Shown here: piece after piece, positions 38,693 through 43,894 of the stretch
How the letters are laid out: the number at the start of each line of letters is the position of its first letter
Numbering within the stretch: position 1 is the stretch's first letter
Origin: JAMIFV01 sp035906055
Lineage (GTDB): Bacteria; Pseudomonadota; Alphaproteobacteria; Rickettsiales; JABCZZ01
Assembly: GCA_035906055.1 (NCBI GenBank)
Contig: JAMIFV010000047.1
Location: 1 to 43,894, forward strand
Reading direction: 5' to 3'
DNA: 43,894 nt
Made by a program: the position numbers and the translations under genes
Notes under the pieces: model-generated
What the model saw: only the letters and a program-made list of their open reading frames with translations
Told to the model about the DNA's origin: nothing
Database searches by the model: none

Positions 38693-38981
38693 TGTGCCAG
38701 GGCGCTTTTGAAGACATTAACAACCGCTTCATGCCACTCTTTTCTTCAGGCGTAGCAGGGCTATCCAGCCAATCCATCACTTTTTGGAAAGTCTTATCGT
38801 CGGCAAAAATAGTGGTTTGGTCCAGAAGGATGTTTTTGGCTTCCTTCAAGGCAGACATCATCATGAACTGCGAACGGTTAAGGCCAACCACCCCCGCCAT
38901 CTGGTCAATAAAGTCCTTGTCCTGCGCACGCGCACGCAGGTGGATATTGACTTCGGCATTGGAGGACGGGGTTTCTCTCAT
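38685..38981 (-). CDS. DUF1778 (RHH) antitoxin, partner of the GNAT toxin
   Basis: A 98-residue antitoxin starting MRETPSSNAEVNIHLRARAQ. The N-terminal ribbon-helix-helix (about 10-55, with FIDQMAGVVGLNRSQFMMMSALKEAKNILLD) binds the promoter; the C-terminal part (DDKTFQKVMDWLDSPATPEEKSGM) wraps the toxin. An in-frame TTG lies 18 bases upstream at 38999, but it falls within the predicted -10 region, so ATG 38981 is preferred. The predicted promoter places the transcription start at about 38983, so the mRNA may be almost leaderless. It overlaps the toxin gene by 8 bp. Confidence 0.85.
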   Translation of the reverse strand: MRETPSSNAEVNIHLRARAQDKDFIDQMAGVVGLNRSQFMMMSALKEAKNILLDQTTIFADDKTFQKVMDWLDSPATPEEKSGMKRLLMSSKAPWHSA

Positions 38982-38989
38982 GTTTATTA

Positions 38990-39023
38990 AGTATGGCAAA
39001 ATGTGTTGCAGTTGTCAACACAT
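38990..39023 (-). promoter_or_regulatory. Toxin-antitoxin promoter and operator
   Basis: Minus strand: TTGACA (39018-39013), 17-base spacer, CATACT (38995-38990). A perfect 8-bp inverted repeat ATGTGTTG-N7-CAACACAT (39001-39023) overlaps the -35, a position suited to autorepression by the RHH antitoxin. No AGGAG lies between the promoter and ATG 38981. Confidence 0.65.
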
Positions 39024-39075
39024 GTTGGTTCTGGCCTTATTTATCAACCGTCACAAATTCTTCATATCTCAAGCC

Positions 39076-39103
39076 TTGAAACCTGCGGGGGGGGGGGTAA
39101 ACT
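39076..39103 (+). promoter_or_regulatory. Putative phase-variable promoter with poly-G spacer
   Basis: TTGAAA (39076-39081), then CCTGC and eleven G (39087-39097), then TAAACT (39098-39103). The spacer is 16 bp, so slippage by one G would bring it to the 17-bp optimum. It points at the ORF at 39148. The boxes match five and four of six consensus bases. The homopolymer length in raw sequence may be subject to error. Confidence 0.5.
39087..39097 (+). repeat. Homopolymeric G tract (11 G)
   Basis: An uninterrupted run of eleven G in an otherwise AT-rich stretch. No other G or C run of this length was noticed in the window. Confidence 0.9.
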
Positions 39104-39147
39104 GGAGAGAATAATTTAATTGAGATTAACCAATAAATGGAGTGTTT

Positions 39148-39339
39148 ATGGCTCAAGTTACTACAGGCGGTGATCTTCCTACTACAGAAACTATGATTGA
39201 AGGTCCCAACGGTTTTAAGATAAGGGTGGTGAATGGTGGCAAGTGGACAAGCAGAGATTATGTTCCTGACGCGGAATTGCCAACTTCTTCAAACCTGCCT
39301 AAGTCAGGTGACAAAGGTGGTCAAGGCTGGTCACGCTGA
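39148..39339 (+). CDS. Small hypothetical protein (63 aa)
   Basis: Unrecognised. ATG 39148 has GGAG about 5 bases upstream; a GTG in the same frame lies 6 bases before. The 63-residue product starts MAQVTTGGDLPTTETMIEG, is Gly/Thr/Ser-rich, has no membrane segment or signal, and ends with a Lys/Gly run (KSGDKGGQGWSR). It is polar and possibly mostly disordered. It lies on the plus strand between the divergent toxin-antitoxin pair and the convergent response regulator. The sequence is AT-richer than surrounding genes. A candidate poly-G promoter lies 45 bp upstream. Confidence 0.5.
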   Translation: MAQVTTGGDLPTTETMIEGPNGFKIRVVNGGKWTSRDYVPDAELPTSSNLPKSGDKGGQGWSR

Positions 39340-39398
39340 TTCCAATCGCGTGTCCATCACTTTACTGAAAGTGCCGGTTCTCCTTCATAGAATCAGCT

Positions 39399-40079
39399 TT
39401 AAAGCGCGCCGTCACTGATCATATAACCAGACCCGCGCATGGTTTTAATGAGAGATTTGTCGAATCCTTTGTCGATCTTCTGGCGCAGGCGGCTGACCTG
39501 CACGTCGATGACGTTGGTCTGGGGGTCGAAATGAAAGTCCCACACATTCTCCAGGAGCATGGTGCGCGTCACCACCTGCCCGGTATGGCGCATGAGGTAT
39601 TCCAGCAGCAGGAACTCGCGGTTCTGCAGCGGAATATCCTTGCCCCCGCGCGTCACTTTGCGGGTGAGCTTGTTGAGCACAAGGTCGCCCACCTGCAGGG
39701 AACTCTGCTCGCCCACCGGCTGCACCCTGCGCGTGAACACCTCCAGCCTTGCCATCAGCTCTGCAAAAGCAAAGGGCTTGACCAAATAGTCGTCTCCGCC
39801 CGCTTTCAGGCCTTTCACGCGTTCGTCCACTTGATGCAGTGCGCTCAGGATAAGGATAGGCGTGGTGTTGCCGGATGCGCGCAGCGTGGTGATGATGGTA
39901 AGCCCGTCGAGCTTGGGCAGCATGCGGTCGATGATGAGCGCGTCGTATTTATTTTCCACCGCGCGGAACAGTCCGGTGTTGCCATCGGTGACATGTTCGA
40001 TAACATGACCCGCCTCTTCAAGCCCCTTGACGATAAATTGTGCAGCGTCCTTGTCGTCTTCAATCAGCAAAATGCGCAT
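39399..40079 (-). CDS. OmpR/PhoB-family response regulator
   Basis: DNA-binding regulator with a receiver domain (about 1-118: acidic pocket ILLIEDDKD, phosphoacceptor Asp in ALIIDRMLPKLDG at about 51, Lys in DDYLVKPFAFAEL at about 101) and a C-terminal winged helix (about 128-225: LTRKVTRGGKDIPLQNREFLLLEYLMRHTGQVVTRTMLLENVW, ending VDVQVSRLRQKI). The reading frame extends 46 codons upstream to 40217, but MRILLIEDD at ATG 40079 is the family start. It is probably the partner of the histidine kinase at 36784, although a toxin-antitoxin pair and a small ORF lie between them. The target genes are unknown. Confidence 0.93.
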   Translation of the reverse strand: MRILLIEDDKDAAQFIVKGLEEAGHVIEHVTDGNTGLFRAVENKYDALIIDRMLPKLDGLTIITTLRASGNTTPILILSALHQVDERVKGLKAGGDDYLVKPFAFAELMARLEVFTRRVQPVGEQSSLQVGDLVLNKLTRKVTRGGKDIPLQNREFLLLEYLMRHTGQVVTRTMLLENVWDFHFDPQTNVIDVQVSRLRQKIDKGFDKSLIKTMRGSGYMISDGAL

Positions 40080-40254
40080 AACGTGTTCACTACTTGGCGT
40101 TTTTATTTTGTATAATCGTACAGCAAATTTTCTCTGGCATTTGCCAAGGAATAAGTCTAGCCTGCTTACTGCTATACACGACCTCGCGCAGTAAAAATAA
40201 CAAAAACGCGCGGGCATAAAAAATCAAAACCAAGCACTTTGAGGAGAGTACCCT

Positions 40255-41025
40255 ATGTTCCGTCGTAAAGAAGAAGGCGATGCCGTTTCCCCTGAATCTT
40301 CCAGCCAGATTTCCATGTCTGTAAACTCGCCCGTACAGGACGCGTCCGCTATTTCAGCTTCGCAGTCTTCCGCGGCCAACTCCGCACCCATGAATTCCTA
40401 TGCTCCGTCCACCCCGAGCCAGTCCCAGCAACAGGCGGCGCGCCCGGCCACCGCGACCACCGGCGGCTACCGCCCTGCTGCTCCGCTGTCTGAATTCTCC
40501 CGCAACCCCGCACGCTCGGAAGCTCCGGCACGTTCCTCCGCCCCCGTGTCCCAGTCTTCCGGCAATAGCTCCGCTCCGGCGTTCTCCGCTTTCTCCGACA
40601 AAAGCGGCCAGAAGACCAACCGCCGCGTGCTGACGGTAGGTAACGACATCCTGCTCAAGGGTGAGATCGCAACCTGCGACAGGCTCGTTATCGAAGGCCG
40701 CGTAGAAGCAAAGCTCAGCGAAGTGCACACGGTGGAAATCGCGGAATGCGGTTCCTTCAAAGGCACTGCGGAAGTGGAAGATGCAGAGATCAGCGGCGTA
40801 TTCGAAGGCGACCTGGTCGTGCGCAACCGTCTGGTGATCTACTCCAGCGGTGAAGTGCGCGGTAACATCACCTACGGTGAAATCGAGATCGAACGTGGTG
40901 GCAGGCTCACCGGCCAGATCAAGACTGTGGCTGTTAACGGCACCGTGCAGATGCAGGTGCCCAGCAACCGCCCGACCGCTCAGGAAGTTAAGGCCCGTGC
41001 GGTTGCCAAAGAGTCCGCTGCGTAA
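40255..41025 (+). CDS. Bactofilin
   Basis: Cytoskeletal protein that polymerises without nucleotide and scaffolds cell-shape or polar functions. The 256-residue product has a long disordered Ser/Pro/Ala/Gln-rich N-terminal arm (about 1-115) and the DUF583 beta-helix (about 125-225) with repeats such as LTVGNDILLKGEIATCDRLVIEGRVEAKL and EISGVFEGDLVVRNRLVIYSSGEVRGNITYGEIEIERGG. A short polar C-terminal tail follows. GAGGAG about 10 bases upstream of ATG 40255 is a good ribosome binding site. It is monocistronic with a strong terminator. The N-terminal arm is unusually long for bactofilins. Confidence 0.93.
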   Translation: MFRRKEEGDAVSPESSSQISMSVNSPVQDASAISASQSSAANSAPMNSYAPSTPSQSQQQAARPATATTGGYRPAAPLSEFSRNPARSEAPARSSAPVSQSSGNSSAPAFSAFSDKSGQKTNRRVLTVGNDILLKGEIATCDRLVIEGRVEAKLSEVHTVEIAECGSFKGTAEVEDAEISGVFEGDLVVRNRLVIYSSGEVRGNITYGEIEIERGGRLTGQIKTVAVNGTVQMQVPSNRPTAQEVKARAVAKESAA

Positions 41026-41050
41026 GCTACGGCTAATGTCTCCAAAGAAA

Positions 41051-41074
41051 GGGAGCCTTCGGGCTCCCTTTTTT
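41051..41074 (+). terminator. Rho-independent terminator of the bactofilin gene
   Basis: GGGAGCC (41051-41057), loop TTCG, GGCTCCC (41062-41068), then six T. A stable UUCG tetraloop hairpin. Confidence 0.95.
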
Positions 41075-41098
41075 AATCATTCCATTTAAGGATTTTAC

Positions 41099-41171
41099 CC
41101 AGGTTCAGGACTCATTCTTTCTTTCCTCCCCCTCAAAGGAGGAGGAAAGAAAGAATGAGTCCTGAACCTGG
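41099..41171. repeat. Family C palindrome (31-bp perfect arms)
   Basis: CCAGGTTCAGGACTCATTC continues to CTTTCCTCC in the left arm (41099-41129). The right arm (41141-41171) is its exact reverse complement, with an 11-base loop CCCTCAAAGGA. Both arms extend imperfectly into the loop. The segment lies between the bactofilin terminator and the prepilin stop. A relative of one arm occurs at 16417. Confidence 0.85.
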
Positions 41172-41245
41172 CTGCAAACAGGGTCTTTCTGTGCGTCCTC
41201 TGCTCACACGACCTAATCCTTAAATCGCAATAACCTGATGTGTAA

Positions 41246-42016
41246 TTAAAGATCGGTGAGGAACAGCAGCGAGCAGGCTTTGCTGCTATAGGTGACGTTG
41301 TAGGCGGTTGCGCTGGAGACGCAGTTGGGCTGTGACCCCGTGCCCGGCCCGCGCACGAACCCTGTGCCGGGAACGGCGTCATCTATTTTCTGGTCGATGG
41401 CCGCGGCGTCGCGCGGAAGCAATATTCCTGCCGAGCTGCCTGAGCCAAGCATCAGTATGTTGCCATACCTGCCGGTGTTCGGAATAAGGCCATAGTTATT
41501 TGAGCATACCGTGGGATCATCTACCCACATCAGGGCAAACCCTGCACCGTCAATGCTTGTACGCGGAACATTGGTTCCGGGAGTAAAGGTAAGCGCGGTG
41601 CCCGTGGGCGTTAGCGAGGAGAGCACTAGATTGGCGCTGCTGAGTTGCTGCCACGCGCGGAAGCTTTCATACCCCTGGGTGGTGTCCACCGAACCGCCCG
41701 AACAAAAAGCCCCTATCCTGCCATCGCCATTACCATTGCAGGTGCCGGTGGCGCCGCCGCCGGAGGGGCAGCCGTTGCTGTCGGTTCCCCAGAGGGTGGC
41801 GGCGGTAGGCAAGTCGCCGGGCAATGCCTGATAGGCCTCCTTGAATTGCCCGGTTGCCTTGATGTAATGGTCAGCATCGGTCATCACGGTTTGCAGTCTG
41901 GAGTTTTCCAGCATGGCACGGCCAACCAGCACGGAAGCGGCAATGACTGCGATGATGGCGAGTACTATGGCCAGTTCCAGCAGCGTTACGCCGCTATTGC
42001 GTGATGTGCGATTCAA
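41246..42016 (-). CDS. Type IV prepilin-like / pseudopilin protein
   Basis: The N terminus has the class III signal NRTSRNSG-VTLLELAIVLAIIAVIAASVLV: a short basic leader cut after Gly by a prepilin peptidase, the conserved Glu at mature position 5, and a hydrophobic helix (about 9-30). The remaining 230 residues have a Gly/Ser/Thr-rich globular domain with six or more cysteines (for example SNGCPSGGGATGTCNGNGDGRIGAFC), so disulphides are likely. The 256-residue length is larger than major pilins. No pilus assembly genes adjoin it, so it may be a minor pilin or an exported adhesin-like protein. Confidence 0.85.
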   Translation of the reverse strand: MNRTSRNSGVTLLELAIVLAIIAVIAASVLVGRAMLENSRLQTVMTDADHYIKATGQFKEAYQALPGDLPTAATLWGTDSNGCPSGGGATGTCNGNGDGRIGAFCSGGSVDTTQGYESFRAWQQLSSANLVLSSLTPTGTALTFTPGTNVPRTSIDGAGFALMWVDDPTVCSNNYGLIPNTGRYGNILMLGSGSSAGILLPRDAAAIDQKIDDAVPGTGFVRGPGTGSQPNCVSSATAYNVTYSSKACSLLFLTDL

Positions 42017-42077
42017 GTGGTTTTTCCTTTCGCGGCAGTTTAAATAGATTCGGCACTATAAAACAGCTGGTAGCGGA

Positions 42078-43151
42078 ATGCACATGTTAAAATTTGGGTT
42101 TGCAGCGGTGCTGCTTGCGGTTACGGCGCTTTACACGGGCAATGCGTGCGCGCGCGACCAGATACGCATCGTGGGTTCATCCACGGTGTATCCTTTTGCC
42201 GCCAGTGTTGCCGAGCATTTTGGCCGCGTGGGCGATTTCCGTACGCCCGTGGTGGAAGCCACCGGCACCGGCGCTGGCATCAAATTATTCTGCGAAGGCA
42301 TAGGTGAGGCGCTGCCCGATATCGCCACCGCCTCGCGCCCGATGCTGCCAAGCGAAAAAGAACGTTGCCAGAAGCAGGGTGTGACTTCAGCCGTGGAAAT
42401 AAAAATAGGGTTTGACGGCATCACCTTCGCCAACAGCGCCAAGGCGGAACGCGCGAAATTCTCGCGCAAGGATATTTTCCTGGCCCTTGCGCGCGAATTG
42501 CCGGATGCGACAGGGCAGATGGTGCCCAATCCATACAAAACGTGGAAGGAAGTGAACCCGGCGCTTCAGGATACGCCTATCCGCGTTTACGGCATGCCGC
42601 CGGTCTCCGGCACGCGCGACACGTTCGTGGAACTGGTGATGGAAAAGGGCTGTGCGGAAGTGCCGCGCATCGCGCAACTGGTGCCGGACGAAAAGAAGCG
42701 CAAGCATTTCTGCAAGGTTATCCGTGAGGATGGTGCGTTCATCGAGGCGGGCGAGAACGGCAACCTTATCGTGCAGAAGCTTCTGGGCGACGAGGAGGCT
42801 TTCGGCCTGCTTGGCTTCAGCTTCCTCGACCAGAATACCGGCGTCATCCAGGCGAGCTTCATTGAAGGTGCTGAGCCTTCCTTCGACACGATCCAGAATG
42901 CGACCTATCCCATATCGCGCCCGCTTTATATCTATGTGAAGGGCGGCCATGTGGGGTTGGTGCCGGGCCTGCGCGAATACGCTCAGGAATTCCTGAGCGA
43001 GGGCACGGCGGGGGATGAGGGCTACCTCGTGAATAAGGGCATTATTCCGCTGCCTGCGGAAGAGCGCGCGCAGATACGCGCCGATGTAATGCAGGCGCTT
43101 GCTGCTGCGCAACATAAGACCTTGCCAGCTACGCTTGACCCTGCGCAATAA
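42078..43151 (+). CDS. PstS-like phosphate-binding protein
   Basis: Periplasmic substrate-binding protein of the PstS family. The 357-residue product starts with a signal peptide (to about residue 26, ending GNACA). The core follows with IRIVGSSTVYPFAASVAEHF (phosphate-binding Ser/Thr), EATGTGAGIKLFCEG, DIATASRPM, VYGMPPVSGTRDTFVELVMEKG and ENGNLIVQKLLGDEEAFGLLGFSFL. ATG 42078 and ATG 42084 are both possible; GGA lies nearer the second. It is followed by greA after 65 bp and is about 23 kb from phoR-pstC-pstA. It may serve the same transporter, but this is inferred. Confidence 0.9.
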   Translation: MHMLKFGFAAVLLAVTALYTGNACARDQIRIVGSSTVYPFAASVAEHFGRVGDFRTPVVEATGTGAGIKLFCEGIGEALPDIATASRPMLPSEKERCQKQGVTSAVEIKIGFDGITFANSAKAERAKFSRKDIFLALARELPDATGQMVPNPYKTWKEVNPALQDTPIRVYGMPPVSGTRDTFVELVMEKGCAEVPRIAQLVPDEKKRKHFCKVIREDGAFIEAGENGNLIVQKLLGDEEAFGLLGFSFLDQNTGVIQASFIEGAEPSFDTIQNATYPISRPLYIYVKGGHVGLVPGLREYAQEFLSEGTAGDEGYLVNKGIIPLPAEERAQIRADVMQALAAAQHKTLPATLDPAQ

Positions 43152-43216
43152 TCTTATTAGGTTAAGGCAAATGCCTATGGGTTCCGTGGGCACAAACTCT
43201 TTTTGCGCATTATGTT

Positions 43217-43690
43217 ATGGATAAGTTCCCGATTACTGCTGACGGTTTCAAGGCTATGGAAGTTGAGCTAAAGCAGCTCAAGACCGTGGAGCGCCCGAAT
43301 GTCATCAAGGCGATTGCGGAAGCGCGCGCGCACGGCGACCTTTCGGAGAATGCCGAATACTCCGCTGCGCGTGAAAAGCAGAGCTTCATTGAAGGGCGCA
43401 TTCTTGAAATTGAAGGGCGTATCGCGGGCGCGGAGGTTATCGACGTGTCCAGGCTTTCCGGCGATCAGGTGAAGTTCGGCGCTACGGTGGTGCTTGTGGA
43501 CGAAGACACGGAAGAAAAGGTGACTTACCAGATCGTGGGCGAATACGAAGCCGACCTGAAGAAGGGCAAGCTTTCACTGGTGGCGCCGATCTCGCGCGCG
43601 CTCATCGGCAAAAAGAAGGGCGATTCGGTGGAAGTGAGCACCCCCAAAGGTGCCAAGAGCTATGAGATCGTACAGGTGAAGTTTGCCTGA
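43217..43690 (+). CDS. greA: Transcription elongation factor GreA
   Basis: Binds the RNA polymerase secondary channel and stimulates cleavage of backtracked transcripts. The 157-residue product has the N-terminal coiled coil (KFPITADGFKAMEVELKQLKTVERPNVIKAIAEARAHGDLSENAEYSAAREKQ, with the acidic tip DLSENAEY at about 41-48) and the C-terminal FKBP-like domain (IVGEYEADLKKGKLSLVAPISRALIGKKKGDSVEVSTPKGAKSYEI). Normal length for GreA. No clear ribosome binding site precedes ATG 43217. An IS5-type transposase follows at 43759. Confidence 0.97.
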   Translation: MDKFPITADGFKAMEVELKQLKTVERPNVIKAIAEARAHGDLSENAEYSAAREKQSFIEGRILEIEGRIAGAEVIDVSRLSGDQVKFGATVVLVDEDTEEKVTYQIVGEYEADLKKGKLSLVAPISRALIGKKKGDSVEVSTPKGAKSYEIVQVKFA

Positions 43691-43758
43691 TTACCTAGAC
43701 ACTGTTAGTTAATTATTAAGATTTAGGTGATAGTGCTCCCAAGATAGGAGTGTATCAT

Positions 43759-43894
43759 ATGAACCCACGCTTTTACCCTGTATCCGAGTCGTTTTTTGAT
43801 GCGCATATATTACCATTGATTGCCGCGCATTACTCACGCGCTGGTCGTCCGCGCAATGTCAGCCATTATCAGGTGTTTTCTGCTCTGTTATATG
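43759..43894 (+). CDS. IS5-family transposase, N-terminal fragment
   Basis: The frame opens at ATG 43759 with AGGAG about 8 bases upstream and runs off the window. It encodes MNPRFYPVSESFFDAHILPL followed by IAAHYSRAGRPRNVSHYQVFSALLY. The GRPRNVS...QVFSALLY pattern is the N-terminal DUF4096-like domain of IS5-family (ISL2/IS427-type) transposases. The left end of the element lies somewhere in 43691-43758 (perhaps at GACACTGTTAG, 43700-43710), but I cannot fix the inverted repeat. The window cut prevents judging integrity. Confidence 0.75.
   Translation, partial: MNPRFYPVSESFFDAHILPLIAAHYSRAGRPRNVSHYQVFSALLY

Noticed and set aside
39399..40079. Identifying this regulator as PhoB
   Set aside because: The sequence is a generic OmpR type, linked to a HAMP kinase rather than to the pst genes; nothing shows it is PhoB.
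40080..40217. A 46-codon N-terminal extension of the response regulator
   Set aside because: MRILLIEDD is the start of the receiver domain; the extension is Cys/Arg-rich and unlike any regulator.
1..43894. CRISPR arrays, tRNA or rRNA genes
   Set aside because: No regularly spaced direct repeats and no recognisable tRNA or rRNA sequence were seen in reading the gaps. A tRNAscan or Infernal run would settle it.

Overview
The window comes from a free-living-type or facultatively host-associated alphaproteobacterium. The evidence is the gene order mutM-rpsT-dnaA-lnt-XRE regulator-metK, an Irr-type Fur protein, a phasin (polyhydroxyalkanoate granules), bactofilin, a two-domain glutamine-dependent NAD synthetase and an ETF operon. 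Intergenic palindromes resembling those of Rickettsiales-like genomes suggest an early-branching lineage, but I cannot name a genus from sequence alone. Most genes are ordinary housekeeping genes of moderately high GC. A few AT-richer genes (FkbM methyltransferase, GNAT toxin pair, a 63-codon ORF) look acquired.

Layout. 1-1811: the 3' end of an IS1595-type transposase, a DUF805 membrane protein and an FkbM methyltransferase overlapping purB. 1795-9553: purB, an Fe-superoxide dismutase with a Tat-like leader, rpmG-yajC-secD (secF not adjacent), galU and ugd (UDP-glucuronate supply), and a phasin. 9781-16308: mutM, rpsT, dnaA, lnt, an XRE regulator and metK. 16507-20870: an orphan gene, then phoR-pstC-pstA without pstB, phoU or phoB. 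21088-28185: a glycerol-1-phosphate dehydrogenase-type enzyme, gltA, irr, and an operon etfB-etfA-small channel-like membrane protein-nadE. 28356-29332: an IS630-family element whose transposase needs a -1 frameshift. 29339-36662: several unrecognised proteins interleaved with a gamma-carbonic-anhydrase-like protein, argC, cpoB, pal and a PEBP-family protein. 36784-40079: a histidine kinase and an OmpR-type regulator separated by a DUF1778/GNAT toxin-antitoxin pair and a small ORF. 40255-43894: bactofilin, a type IV prepilin-like protein, a PstS-like phosphate-binding protein, greA and the start of an IS5-type transposase.

The most unusual content lies between the genes. I see four dispersed repeat families. 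Family A (seven copies, about 60-80 bp) carries two hairpins whose stems change sequence but keep pairing, and six of seven copies lie just after a stop codon in the same orientation relative to that gene. Family B (two copies of about 145 bp and one short copy) has a conserved ATGTACA-N4-GTACATGA-like core inside locus-specific complementary arms; one copy ends 1 bp before the ugd start codon and would bury its ribosome binding site. Family C is a 73-bp near-perfect palindrome with a partial relative after metK. Family D has CGTCAT...ATGACG ends.

A second signal is an 11-G tract at 39087-39097. It fills most of a 16-bp spacer between TTGAAA and TAAACT, upstream of a 63-codon ORF with a good ribosome binding site. 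This is the architecture of a phase-variable promoter, and it lies inside the split two-component locus next to the toxin-antitoxin pair.
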